Origin: Cutaneotrichosporon cavernicola
Taxonomy: Eukaryota > Basidiomycota > Tremellomycetes > Trichosporonales > Trichosporonaceae
Assembly: GCF_030864355.1 (NCBI RefSeq)
Contig: NC_083397.1
Location: 868,001-932,000 of the forward strand
Direction of reading: 5' to 3'
DNA length: 64,000 nucleotides
Position 1 is the stretch's first letter; each line of letters starts with the position of its first letter. The notes below the pieces were generated by a model. That model worked only from the letters and a program-made list of their open reading frames with translations, ran no database searches and was not told where the DNA came from. A program made the position numbers and the translations under genes. This document shows, piece by piece, positions 22,429 through 34,083 of the stretch.

Positions 22429-22804
22429 AGTGGTGAGGGGTTAGGATAGAGAGATGGAGTAATGTATCGATGCAGGGATGTGCGTATAGGTTATGGCCGG
22501 CAGCGCATTGTTGGTTTTCGCCAGTGTGAGGGCAAAGAGTGACAAAGAGATGTTGGAGATGAGATGGGAGTTGAGATGAGAGTTGATGAAGATGAATGGG
22601 GACAATCAAAGATGGGCCGGAACTGTCGCGTGAGCACGTGCGCTTGTATATCCAGGTAATCCAGGCCCCATGCTGCCCTCTCAGGGACAAGCTGCGATAC
22701 CGTGGGGACCCCAGCATCCCGAGTCACCCGTGGGACATCTACCTTCCTTCACCCAGGCCTTTGGATTCTAGGCTGCAGCCATCACCATTTGGCCACCCAA
22801 CAAC
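22429..22804. promoter_or_regulatory. Divergent promoter, SPX-RING gene / cytidine deaminase
   Basis: A 376-bp gap between two outward-facing start codons. No TATA box or clear factor site is visible; the first 140 bp next to the SPX-RING start are purine-rich (leader-like). Confidence 0.5.
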
Positions 22805-23432
22805 ATGGACCCCCAGCAGCTACACGACCTCATCGTGCTTGCGTTCAAGAGTGAGAAAACGCCCGAGTCAAGTACCTGACAGTAGCGCGGGACCGCGCGT
22901 ACGCGCCCTACTCCAAGTTCCGGTGCGTGACGACGATGTGACAAACAACACACCTCGTGACTGGGCGGGACTGATACCAGAGTCGGCGCAGCTCTCCTCA
23001 CAGATATAGGTCCCGTGGGGGGATGTAATGTCGAGAACGCGAGCTATGGTGAGGTTTGATCGTTCACGCTCACAGCAGGCGGGGGTATATGTGCCGAGCG
23101 GACGGCCGTGACCAAGCTGGTGGTGAGTTGTTCATTCAATTTGAGAGTCGGCCTGACACTAGTCCGAGGGCGGCAGGCGCATCCTCGCCGTCGTGGTCGT
23201 CTCTGACGTGCCCGCGCCCACCACGAGTCCATGCGGTATTTGCCGACAGGTACTGCGCGAGTTCTGCGCCCTCGATGTGCCGGTATACATTGTCAGTTCC
23301 GCATTCGAGGGCAAGGCGGTGGGAAGTATTACTGCTGGCGAGCCGTGGCCAAGTATGGATAAGGAGATGGGCGTGCGGATGACACTTGGAGAGCTGCTGC
23401 CCCTCAGCTTTGGGCCGGAGAGTCTCATGTGA
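22805..23432 (+). CDS. Cytidine deaminase (tetrameric type)
   Basis: Five exons (22805-22850, 22883-22922, 22981-23048, 23079-23122, 23163-23432) give 155 aa; introns are 32, 58, 30 and 40 nt. The spliced product has the canonical order: YAPYSKFRVGAALLT, GGCNVENASYG, ICAERTA (zinc Cys and catalytic Glu) and PCGICRQVLREF (two zinc Cys). This is the cytidine/deoxycytidine deaminase of pyrimidine salvage, making uridine and ammonia. The end carries a short extra tail, GELLPLSFGPESLM, where the family places its last helix. Without splicing no usable frame exists, so all four small introns must be removed. Confidence 0.93.
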
Positions 23433-24728
23433 TGTACGGTGTGTCGCGCTTGTGGGGGGCGGTTCTCTCAAAGTATGTGTTGCTCGCGACTTTGGAGTTT
23501 GCGGTGGGGTAATTGAAACAGTAAAGCTGGGGACATGGGCTCATTGTCACTCGGCTAATGTCGACAACGCTGTCGGCTTGTCTACCAAGTCGGGGTGACC
23601 AATCCCACAACTCAAGGCACCAAGCTACCACACGTCCGTTAATAATATTGCCAGATACATTACTGTGTTACTGCTAGCATCAATGACAGCGAGTGGTACA
23701 GTTCTAGACGTGAGGCTACCCAAGTTCATTGCTGCATGGCAGAGGGCAATACTTGTAGAACTTGAATCACAGTAGCGCCGGTGGTTATCCAATACATGTC
23801 ACATTTACACTTGGGAGTTTGGACTCGTTCAGTTCTAGTGCGAGATAATGCCAGAGTCTGCCAGACCTCGTACCCATCCCGACTTGAGTAACTACGCGCC
23901 ACAGCGTCGACTCGTTCCTCGTAACTCTTGCGACAACCGACCTGCTATCTCTGGGCGGCGATAGTTTGTGGTTCACTAAACAAGCTCAAACTTGACCCAG
24001 TGATCCACTGAGGCCCATGGTTCAACATTGGTTCCAGCTTTCCATGTTGACCGTCGTGCTGTTCACGTCAAGGATGGCAACCAACAACTTGGGGCCGGCT
24101 GGGGCGGGGAGGGATGTCTCAGGAGTTCATCTCGTGCCCACTATATTTTAAATGAGTCGACCAAGTAACGAAACATGACTTTTTGTTTGGGCGAGGCACA
24201 GAGGCGCGCAGGAGCATTCAATTTCTCTGCTCAGGTGCCTAGATCCCCACTCCTTCTCGGAAGGACGAAAATGGAAAGTGGAGCGTCCGACGCGTCGCGT
24301 GCCGGTCGGATGTGGCACCTGATGCAACAGGGGCAAGCGGAGCAGGCGGTTGCCGTTCTTGCCGCCCCGCCATATATAGGTAACGCATCCACAGGACTAC
24401 AATTAACGATACCCAGAGGCCGGCCAGAGGCGGGCCGCAGAATCATCCAAAGGGGCTATTCGAGGTACTGGGAGACGACCAGGGGTGTGGTCGTCGTCGT
24501 CTGAACATCACCGATCTGGAATGTTAAGCTTACGTTGTCGAGATTGGGTGCAAACAGTGTGTGGCATGTGTGGCCAAGGTGTGGCCGAGGGATATATTAT
24601 GACTACGATATGGGCAGCGGCTCTTATCCGTACTTCAAGCTTGGTGCTCTGTAATACACACTCTTTCGCCACACGCTCCTTCGCCTTCCTCATCTCTTCC
24701 CTTGTTGTAGTTGACCCAAACCTTTGCA
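23433..24728. other. Intergenic region before the lectin gene, with TATA-like site
   Basis: No convincing gene in 1.3 kb. A frame at 24175-24504 is open but shows no domain. GATATATTAT at 24591-24600, about 130 bp before the lectin start codon, is a good TATA-box candidate. Confidence 0.5.
24591..24600 (+). promoter_or_regulatory. TATA-like element of the secreted lectin gene
   Basis: GATATATTAT lies about 130 bp before the ATG at 24729, in otherwise GC-rich DNA. Most neighbours lack such a site, which suggests regulated rather than constant transcription. Confidence 0.45.
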
Positions 24729-25392
24729 ATGTTCGCCGCCCCTCTCCTCTTCGCACTCGCCGCCAGCGCTCGCGAGGGCCCTGCTCGTCTCCCCCGCGCA
24801 GACCCGGCGCTCGTCGACGCCGGCTTCACCCTCAAAAACAGGGAGTGGTGTATCGCCCCGTCCGGGGCTCAGGCTGGCGACGGTGTGGTGGCCGAGAACT
24901 GCACCCAGTCGGCAAAGTTCCCAGGGTGGAACCTCAGCGGCGGGCGGATCGACTCCCCACACCATCTGCGTGTGGCGAACACGACTCTGTGTCTCTCTGC
25001 AGGGACCAACTGTGAGTGGCCTCAATCATGCGCTCTTTTCACTCCCAGCCGCCCTCCCTCCGCTAACCCCAGGGTCTCAGTGGGATGACAACCTCGCCGT
25101 CACCCTCGAAGAGTGCATGTATGCGACCGCCAACGAGACGTGGCGCAACACCCAGGTCTGGCGCAAGGACGTCCAAGGTGCGCCTGGTGCTTACCGCCTC
25201 ATGGACCAGGATTCGATGAGCCCTCACGACTACTTCCCTACCAAGTGGTGCATGGACGTCCGTGACGGGTGGGAGCCCAACGACATCAATTCGTGGGACC
25301 TCCAGATCTTTAAGTGCGCGAGCAATTCCAACACCAACCCCAACCCGAACCAGGTCTTCACCGACAACTGGGAGCATGTGCCACGGGCGTGA
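24729..25392 (+). CDS. Secreted ricin-B-fold (beta-trefoil) lectin-like protein
   Basis: Two exons (24729-25011, 25073-25392) give 200 aa; the intron is 61 nt and ends CTAACCCCAG. The start MFAAPLLFALAASAREG is a short signal peptide. Beta-trefoil features are visible: LCLSAGTNWSQWDDN, KWCMDVRDGWEPNDINSW, WDLQIFKCA and NQVFTDNW, with paired Cys. Asn-x-Thr/Ser sites (for example NCT, NTT, NET) suggest glycosylation. This fold binds sugars and is common in secreted basidiomycete proteins; no catalytic or toxin domain is attached. The stop codon follows soon after NQVFTDNWEHVPRA, where the fold should end. It sits alone, transcribed in the same direction as the Arf-GEF gene. Confidence 0.72.
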
Positions 25393-26248
25393 GTGGCACA
25401 CCTCGAGGCTCGCTCGAGACTTCCACGGACAGTTTTTGGATCATGTAGTGCAATATATAACCGGGTGCTGCGCCCACGTAGTTTCAATACCAGTACAGTA
25501 ATTACCAATACGTCAGCAGAGGGTGAGCTGGTCAGTAGAGTAATGGGTATCAGTGGCCTGCTTGGCCTGCTGTGCCACGCCACACCTCCTTTGATCACAG
25601 CACCCCCCGCGTCCCAACCCCCCCTCCGACCTCCCCCTAGTCTGCGGGTGCACGGCAAACAGGAGTGTGGAGGTGGAGGTAGGCAGAGCTCTAGCCGGCA
25701 CAAGGTTGCTTGCTGGATGCAGGCGTGGCTGATCGACAAGTGATGTGGAGGTGAACCACGTAGGATGCCAGCGCATCAGTGTCGTCAGCTGGGCAGTCGG
25801 ACCCATCATAAGCCCCAGGAATCTCACGTTCGGGGAAATCCCCACCCGCCTAGCCTCGACCATGTCCCTTTTCGACTTTGGGGTTGGTGGATATGTTGTG
25901 GTTGTGCGACCTCGCTCGCCAACACCTATCCTTGCCCCCGACACTTCATGGGTAATGATATCTGAGGGGGGCGAAGAAGAAGATTGGGTTAGAGTCCCAA
26001 CCGTCCCCCAGCTGGATCCAAATTGCTTCCGTTCCTCCACCGTGTCATCAAGCGTGGCATCACCTCGGCTCGGTATTCATCAACTCGATCTTGTCAACTC
26101 GGATACACCACAACCAGGCGCGACATCACCTCGTCAACGCGTCTTAAACCCCCGCTCTCCTAACCGACCTTTCACTATCGAAACGGGGCTACGGCCCCAG
26201 CCCCACCCCGCTCCTTTCCACCACCCCCACCTTCCTCCCGCGTTCGCC
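25393..26248. other. Intergenic region / leader of the Arf-GEF gene
   Basis: An open frame crosses this region (from 25745) in phase with the Arf-GEF start, beginning with leader-like sequence. I see no conserved motif before the ATG at 26249, so I treat it as promoter and 5' leader; an upstream in-frame start cannot be ruled out. Confidence 0.5.
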
Positions 26249-29200
26249 ATGAGCCACATCGACCTCTCCCCAGTCAGCCTGCTTCTGCAGGAGGTGCAGA
26301 CCGTAACGTCGGCCATGCGGCGTAACATGCGCTGGTCGTCGTCCGCTCCCACATCAACATATGCGTCCTCGGGTCTGCCATCGCAGCTGTCGCGCAACAG
26401 ACGTGCTGGCACGCCCGTTGGCAGGCGGCGCGACGACGAGGGCGACCTCATGGGCAACTTTGTGGCGCTCCGCCGCTCACTCACCGGCGTCTCTGGTGAG
26501 ATTGGCCATAACATCGCTAACAGAAGACGTGGTAGTGCTTGACCCGCTCGCGATCCTCGAGCCGTTCCTCGCCATCGTCCGCTCGCCCCTCACCTCGGGC
26601 CCCATCACTTCCCTCGCTCTCGTTAGCCTCCACCACTTCGTCCTGAACGTCCTACCCCTCTACCTGCCGCCTGAACTGCCTCCGGCACTTGGCGATGCGT
26701 CGCCCCTCCAGCTCGCCCTCGTGCACGTGACACAGACACTCGCCGCGTGCCGATTCCCATCCTCCTCGCCGCAACAGGACGAGCTCGTCCTCCTCCGCCT
26801 CCTCCGCGTCATCGAGAGCATGACTGTCCCCGTGCTCCCCGAGAAGGAGGGGAATGTGCCCCAGAGCCTGATTGACCACATCGGCGACGAGGGTGTGTGC
26901 GAGCTCCTCGAGGTGGGGCTTGGCATGCTCGCACGCGGCCGCCTCAGTGACGGCCTGCGCGCCACCGCTCAGTTGTGCGTGCAAGCCATCACGCGCGCGT
27001 GCTTCCTGCGTCTGCGGACGCTGAGCCCAGAGGACGTAGAGCGAGCGCTCCGCAATCGCGCCAGCGCCGTCAAGGACAGCGTCACCGTGCCCAACACAGC
27101 CGCGCCCCGGTGGTCAGCCGAACGCAGAAGTGCGGAGCGTGAGAAGGAGGAGCGCAGAAGCGTGGAGAAGGAGAAGGAGAGGGAGAAGGAGAGGGAGAGG
27201 GAGAGGGAAAGGGAGAGAGAGAAGGCGGAGCGCCGCAGTGCCGAACGGCAGGAGAAGGAACAAGAGGAAGAGGAGGAGGCCGAGGGCAAGACGACTCCCC
27301 GCTCATCGCTGGACACGGCGCGCAAGGCCAGCAAAGAGTCGCAGCGGGAAGACGGTCCCCCGCAGTTCGCGCCATACGGCCTGCCGACGATGCTCGAGCT
27401 CCTCCGCGTCCTCATCGCCTTGCTCAACCCCAGCGACAAGGCGCATACGGACACGATGCGTCTGTCTGCGCTCGCGGTGCTCAACTCGGCCCTCGAAGTC
27501 GGTGGGTCAGGTATTGGGCAATGGCCAGAGCTCCGCGAGGGTGTACGCGACGAGGGGTGTCGTTACCTCTTCCAGCTCACACGTTCCGACCAGGCCGTGA
27601 TTCTGCAGTCGTCGCTGCGAACCACCTCGTCCCTCTTTACCACCCTCCTTCCCCACCTCAAACTCCAGCTCGAGCTCTTCCTCTCCTATCTAGTCGACCG
27701 GCTCACGCCGCCGGCCCCAACGCCACTCCCACCGCACCTCCGGGATCTGTCACGGCCACCCTCGCCCAGCCCTTACGGCAGCGAGACCGCGTCCGATACC
27801 TCCGGGCCCGAGACGACGCCGACCTCGACACCCAAGCCGTACGCGCTCCTCCCGCCCATGTCGTCCGAGAGCAAGGAGTTGTGGCTTGAGACGCTCACTC
27901 AGATCGCCACGCGCCCGAGCTTCATGGTCGACTGCTGGGTCAACTTTGACTGCTCGACCGACTCGGAGGACATCTTCGAGCGCCTAATGGTCTTCCTCAC
28001 CCGCGGAGTGTATCCCTCGGGGCCCGGGCCTCGCGTCGACGGCTCGACTATGTTCGAAGGGTTAGACAGCTCCCAGATGCTCTGCCTCGAGATCCTGCTC
28101 TCGTATGTCGACTCGATGGCGAACCGCCTGGAACAGGGCGAGGACGAGTGGCCTGCCGATGCACCCTCCGTCGATGAGCTCAAGACGAACAAGAGCCGCA
28201 AGGCCGTCCTCATCGCTGGCACGGCGCAGTTCAACGTCAAGCCAAAGGTCGGCATCCAGCAGCTCCTCGACTCGGGTATCATCCTGCCAGACGACGGACC
28301 TGGGACGGACCACGAGCGCAAGTTGCGCGGTATCGCCCGCTTCCTGCGCAACACGTCTCGGTTGGACAAAAAGCTCGTCGGCGAGTATATCTCCCACCCT
28401 GATCGCCTGGATCTTCTCAAGGCATTCATTGGGCTGTTTGACTTTACGGGCAAGTCGATCGCTGACGCGTTGCGTGAGCTGCTCGAGACTTTCCGTCTAC
28501 CGGGTGAGGCGCAGCCCATCTCGCGCATTACCGAGACATTCTCGGAGCACTTCTTCTCCCACCAGCCGCCTGAGATTGCGACTCAGGACGCCGCCTACGT
28601 CCTCGCGTACTCGGTCATTATGCTCAACACCGACCAGCACAACCCGCAGAACCGCAAGCGCATGACTGTCGAAGACTACCGACGCAACCTGCGTGGCATC
28701 AACGACGGCAAGGACTTCGACGCCGAGTACCTGGCAGGCATTCACGAGACGATTAGGAAAAACGAGATCATCCTGCCGGAGGAGCATGTCGGGCAGCCTG
28801 GCTTTGACTACGCATGGAAGTCGCTCATGCAGCGCACGCGGATCGCAGGCGCCACCATCTCATGCAACACCGCCAGGTTTGATGAGGCGATGTTCCGCCT
28901 GACATGGCAGCAGCTCATCGGTGCCATCGCGTACGCGTTCACCATGAACGCCGGCGACGAGCACGTCATCCAGCACGCCATCACCGGGTTCCGGCAGTGC
29001 GCGACACTCGCTGGCCACTTCAGAATGCCAGAAGTGTTTGACCGCATCGTGCAGTCCCTGGCGCCAGCGACCGGGCTTCTAGACGAGACCGAGGAAGGTT
29101 ACCAGATGGGCAACTACCCGACGGCTGAGCGCGACAGTCTCTCCATCACGGTGTCGCCGCTCGCGATTCGCTTTGGCCAGAGTTACCGCTCACAGCTCGC

Positions 29201-31126
29201 GAGCGTGGTACTGTTCACCATCGCTAACGGCAACGGCAATGCGGTACGGGCAGGCTGGGGCCAGATCTTCGAGATGTTCCAGACCCTGTTCTTGCACTCG
29301 CTTCTGCCAGCGCCTATGCTGCAGATGGAGGACTTCTTGGCAGGTACGACCACCATCCCCCTCAAACTCGCGACTCCGGCAGTGGTGCCCGACCGCAGGC
29401 CCGAGGGCGGCGGCTTGCTCTCCACCCTTTCTTCGTATCTCCTCTCGCCATACGGCGCGGCGGCCGACGCAATCCCCAGCGAGGTGTCGGACGAGGACAT
29501 CGAAAACGCGCTTGTCGCTGTCGACTCGCTTGCGTCGTGCAAACTCGAGGAACTGTACGCTGAGATCCTGTCCCTGGACGTCGACGCGCTCATCCCGGCG
29601 GTCCGCGCAATCCGGTCACTCGCCGAGGCGCGCACAACCCACCGCCTCGAACCACGCGAGAGCCCAGACGGCCCACAGCGGTTCGAGGGACAGTTGCCGT
29701 ACGATCCCGCGTGCGTTTTCCTGCTCGAGATGATGGTGTCGCTCGCCGCCCGCGGCAAGGACCACATCGCCGAGACGTGGCCCATTATCTTCGAATACAT
29801 CTCAGCTCTCCTCAACAGCGCGCAGTCGTACTCGGTTCTTCTGATTGAGCGCGCCGTGGTCGGCCTGCTCCGGCTCTGCTTGATCGTGTCCGAACAGCCA
29901 GCGCTTCGGGACCAGTTATACTTGGCTCTTGATGTGCTCCGCTCGCTCCCCTCCAGCGTCCTCAACGCCGTCAGTGAGCAGCTCATGGCTGGTGTCGCCA
30001 AGATCCTCGAGAAGGACTCTGGCGTCGTCAAGAGCCAGACCGAGTGGGGTCTCATAATCGCCCTTTTCCGTGCGACTGTCGCCCATCCCGAGGCGTCCAA
30101 GGTCACGTTGGCGATTGTGCAGAAGATGGCGACGGGAGGCGAGCCCGGCCTCTCGCTCGACAACTTTGCGGGCGTCGTCGCGCTCCTCGACGAGTTCGCC
30201 ACTGCCGCGGGTGCGGCTGCGGCTGGCCGTCTCCAGACCAACCGTCGAGGCACCAACCCTGTGGCCACGACGCTTGGCCCGACGGTCGAGCGCGGCCTGA
30301 CCGCCCTCGACAGCCTGTACGAGCTGCGCAACCAGATCCCGGCGCTTATCGCAAAGAGCGGCAAGCCGCCACGCGATGGTGAGCTATCGTGTTCGTATCT
30401 CCACTGACAACAGCCTTTGCCGTGTTCTGGCTCCCGCCGCTGCTGGTCATCTCGAAGCAGTGCGTCAACGGCTACCGCGAGATCCGCCACCGCGCCATCT
30501 CGTACCTGCAGCGCCTTCTGCTCTCGCCACAGTTAATGAGCGCGGATGGAACCACGCTCCCGATCATCTTCGACCGTGTTCTCTTCCCCGTGCTCGACGA
30601 GCTCCTCAAGCCCGCGCTGTACGAGCGCGACCACGCTGGTGCCGTCGAGATGCGCCTCCGCGCCGCCACCCTCCTCGTCAAGGTGTTCTTGCAGTACGTC
30701 GTGGGGCTCACTGAGCCCTGCGACGCTGTCGGCGTCCAGTTCGTGCGCGTGCTTGACAAGCTCGAGCGCTTCATGCAGGGCGACCGCGACATGCTGGTAT
30801 GAATATTTCCCAAGTCCCACTAACACCAGAACGAGGTCTCAGAGTCGCTCAAGAACCTCGCACTCGTCATGTACTCGTCGCAGCTGCTCATCCCCCCACC
30901 TCCGGTCGGGCAGGCTGACACGCGCACGCGCGAGCAACAGGAGTTATGGGCGGCCAGCGCGCCGCGCATCGAGCGCATGATCCCGGGTTTCCTTGACGAT
31001 GCGCTCGCGCCCGTGCCAGAGCCGCCGCGCTCGCCGTCCAAGCCCACAGTGCCACCTGCGCCTGATGTCGGGTCGCCTGCGCCGCTGTCGACGGTTGGGG
31101 AGGAGGGTGCTCAGGAAGAGCAGTAG
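26249..31126 (+). CDS. Sec7-domain Arf guanine-exchange factor, Gea1/2-GBF1 family
   Basis: Four exons (26249-26495, 26524-30378, 30414-30796, 30830-31126) give 1593 aa; introns are 28, 35 and 33 nt, the first being the shortest in the window. The N-terminal DCB/HUS region is followed by a Sec7 domain at about residues 640-847, with FRLPGEAQPISRI carrying the catalytic glutamic finger (about E744) and AYSVIMLNTDQHN, the hydrophobic groove motif. HDS-type helical repeats make up the C-terminal half. A highly charged linker of Arg-Glu-Lys repeats (about residues 280-330) splits the N-terminal region. Gea/GBF1 proteins load GTP on Arf1 at the Golgi and drive COPI coat assembly. The C-terminus is Pro-rich and acidic. 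Confidence 0.95.
27130..27270 (+). repeat. GAGAGGGAGAA-type purine repeat inside the Arf-GEF gene
   Basis: A plus-strand purine tract made of GAGAAGGA/GAGAGGGA units encodes the Arg-Glu-Lys linker of the Sec7 protein. It is likely to vary in length between strains. Confidence 0.7.
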
Positions 31127-31598
31127 ATTGTAGACATATGCACAATGACTACCTTGTTTTTCTTGGGATGTTGTCCGGGCGTGCCAGTGTCACGTGATGT
31201 GTACACATACATCAACTTGCTCCAGGCCAGCGAATGCCGACATGTACATGGCGCGCGAAACAGCGTGGCGCTGCCGGAACTCGAGGTTTTTCAGCACTGT
31301 GGCGAGTACGAGTACGTCACGCAGAGACCTCGAACAACTGTCAATTAAACCTGTCATATGGTCAAGGTAATGTTTGCTCCTCTTATAATAATTGTATTTA
31401 CTTCTTCCGGTTTCGAGCGGATTTAGGATGTTGGGACCAAGGAGTCCAGTATATTGTTTAGAAGTATCTGGGCTTCTCATAGGAAAGAGATGATTTCCAT
31501 GAGTTAACGTTCGCGAGTCATAAGGAATACAGTACGTTGCAAACGCAAATATTATTACATTGTCCTGCCAAATTCTGATGCGCTAGATTGGGCAATAC
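31127..31598. other. Convergent 3' region, Arf-GEF / glycine-rich gene
   Basis: No gene seen. AT-rich for this window near 31360-31570, as expected of two 3' untranslated regions. Confidence 0.55.
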
Positions 31599-32150
31599 CT
31601 ACCAGCCGGGCTTGCCACAGTTCTTACCCTTGCACCCGCCGTGACCACCACCGTGGCCGCCGTCGCCACCACCGCCACCTCCGCAGTTTCCACTCTCGCA
31701 GCCGCCGCCACCACCACAGTTTCCACCCTCGCAGCCGCCGCCGCCGCCACCACAGTTTCCACTCTCGCAGCCGCCGCCGCCGCCGCCACCACAGTTCCCA
31801 CCAGAGCAGCCACCGCCGCCGCCACCGCAAGAGCCCCAGCCGCCAGAGCCCCAGCAGCCGCCGCCGGGGGGATTGAGGCCACCGTGGCCGAACTTCCAGC
31901 CCTTGAGCTTGAGGAGCTTCCAGGTGAGGAGGAAGCGCGCCTCGAGTTCGCGTTTGCCGTGGTACTCGCCCTCGTGGAAGCCGGTCGAGTCAAAGTAGCC
32001 GCCCGGGCCAACGACGACGTCGCCGACGATGCGGAAAACGCCCTTCAAGTCGGCGGGCACGTCGTCGCCAGACACAGCATGGCCACGGCCGGGCGAGGGC
32101 GCGGCCATGGCGAGTGCCAGGAAGGGGAGAATGAGGGCGCTGATCTTCAT
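31599..32150 (-). CDS. Small secreted glycine/cysteine-rich protein
   Basis: One exon, 183 aa. The start MKISALILPFLALAMAAPSP is a clear signal peptide. An ordered part follows (residues 25-80) with KGVFRIVGDVVVGPGGYFD and ARFLLTWKLLKLKGWKF, then GGGCWGSGGWGSCGGG and four blocks of Gly runs closed by CxGGNC or CESGNC pairs. It ends HGGCKGKNCGKPGW. The same CWG...GWG.CGGG head and Cys-Gly tail are found in the much larger gene at 34084-36465, so the two are paralogues. Likely a cell-wall or extracellular structural protein; function unknown. A TATA-like CATAAAAGG lies about 120 bp upstream. Confidence 0.75.
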   Translation of the reverse strand: MKISALILPFLALAMAAPSPGRGHAVSGDDVPADLKGVFRIVGDVVVGPGGYFDSTGFHEGEYHGKRELEARFLLTWKLLKLKGWKFGHGGLNPPGGGCWGSGGWGSCGGGGGGCSGGNCGGGGGGGCESGNCGGGGGGCEGGNCGGGGGCESGNCGGGGGGDGGHGGGHGGCKGKNCGKPGW

Positions 32151-34083
32151 GTTGTGTGTAGTACGCTCGAAGAGTGGGTGGAGAGTTCACTTGATGGAGT
32201 GGTTCACGCTTAGAGTGGGTATGGAGCGTTCCCTTGATGGATAGAGAGCTCGGCGAGCGAGCAGCCTCCTTTTATGCTCCTCAAGGAGACATACATTTGG
32301 CAATCAACAACCGCAGGAGAAAACGGAGCGGTTCCCGGGGCCTGTGGGGTCCACCTGACAACCATTGTCGATACGAGCAGCCTTGCTTGTTGTCAGTAAC
32401 AGTCCGTGCTGGGCACTGCGGCCGCGAGTGATGCAGCTGCCAACTGAGCAGTAAGTGGCCAATGATCCGAAACAGGTAACAGTCCAGCCTCCTCCCAAAC
32501 AATACACGCTCCTTGTTGTAAGCACTCTTCCGCGGCAGGAATGGTTGTCTTGGAGACGTTGAAGCCGCATCGGATCGCCAGCATGGTGGGCAGCCTGTAT
32601 GGAGCTGGCTGGGTACTGCAGACAGGTGGCTTGATACCATGACGTGCGAGTTGCGGATGAGCCCTAAACTGCAATGTATTTTGTGTCCGCAGGGGGAATA
32701 GAGTACGTGTTCATTGGGTTTGCCGCAATCTGTCGTCAGCTCGCGGGTCGGATGAAAGGCTGACATCAAACATTGTACAGTAAACCCGGAACGGTCCCAG
32801 GGTTTCGGGTACGATAATGTTTCATAACCACGGGAGTGGGTTGACCCCACATACAGGTAAAACCCAGTTGGGCGGAAAAAGGTATCAAGTTGAAGATCGT
32901 GTGACGTGCCGCATTCCAAGATGGAACTGGAGCCGGGGGTTAGGTAGCTCGTATGTACGTATCGGTTGACCCAGTAGCTATGGGTGACGGGAATGAGTGC
33001 CTCATTGCCCCGTTCCGCCGGGTACCTAGAGTCTCCTCCGGAGGTTGACCTCGTTTGGAACGATGATTCTTCGCCAAGACCGCGGGCGGGTTGAGTGGTC
33101 AGGTCATGTGTTGTGGGGCGGGGGGGAGTCGGGGCGTGGAGGTTAGAGATCCCCGAATGGAGCACGGCCGTGTCTGGAAGTCAACCCTCCAAGCAACTCG
33201 GCGTTGTGTCACGTGACGTCGCAGGGCCCAATCGCGGCTGACTCCAACGGAATGGTTGGCCTATTAACTACGCTCGATCACTCCATATCCCAACCCAACC
33301 ACCTTCTCTACACAAACGACATGTCTGACAGAATCAGACAATCCAGCCCTCCAGAATGGCTGGACCGCAGGCTCCCAGTCGCACCGGAACGGAACGTGTA
33401 CTCACCTGTGTAGGTCGACTAACACTGACCGGGTCGAAGAGAGTTGAAGAATTGAAGAGCCAAGCCAAATGAGGTTGCCTCTGGTTTTAGGTTAGCACGT
33501 TCAGCACCTGGGCATTCGCACCTCCCATGTTCACACAACTGGGGCAAGGCACAACTGGACCAAGAACGGATGCTGAGTATGTTGCGCCTCTCTGCGGAAA
33601 GGAAGGGTGTGGGATTGTGGTAAGACTGAATCGCACTTGTTTACTCACCATGATGACTATGATGTGCACTCATCATGAAGAGGTGTCTAGCAAAGACAGT
33701 GTCCTCTCTCGAGCTCACACTCGCTCGCGTGCCACATCCTCTCGCTACCTTGTGTTCGCTCCTTTCCTTCTACGTTATCAGCCCTCCCGCTTCGTCTTCC
33801 TCGTTTGTACTCACTTATTTTTCGCTTCGCTGCAACGCCCAACCACTCTTGTCGACTTCTACCCACTATGCTCGAAGTGTCAAACCCAACGCCGAGGACA
33901 CACTCACCCAGCTCCGCGGTCGCCCACAGCCAGTGCTATTCCGGCGTCAGCAAGATCTACCACGTGCGATGCGCGGTCAGCAATGGTGGTTTCCACTAAC
34001 AACCGTTTGCGAACACAAGACTACATTTCTTCTCAATTGTCCTTTTCAATCTTTGACTACATACGGGGGCTGGCCATGGCTTA
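32151..34083. other. Intergenic region between the two glycine-rich genes
   Basis: The first 130 bp form the promoter of the small glycine-rich gene, with a near-repeat of CACTTGATGGAG and CCCTTGATGGAT. A 294-codon minus-strand frame (32281-33165) overlaps that promoter and shows no domain, so it is not called. Short plus-strand frames near 33200-33650 look partly coding but match nothing I know. Confidence 0.5.
32268..32276 (-). promoter_or_regulatory. TATA-like element of the small glycine-rich gene
   Basis: CATAAAAGG on the minus strand, about 120 bp before the ATG at 32150. Strong TATA boxes are rare among the genes here, so this gene may be highly or conditionally expressed. Confidence 0.5.

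Noticed and set aside
29183..30490. Minus-strand open frame of 435 codons
   Set aside because: Lies opposite the Arf-GEF coding region; the plus strand has clear Sec7-family sequence and typical codon use.
32281..33165. Minus-strand open frame of 294 codons
   Set aside because: It overlaps the TATA-like promoter of the small glycine-rich gene, has no domain or signal, and its composition looks random.
33320..33650. Short plus-strand pieces (for example APPMFTQLGQGTTGPRTDAE and VAPLCGKEGCGIV) that look partly coding
   Set aside because: I could not join them into a consistent exon set or match a family, and the opposite strand reads equally well.
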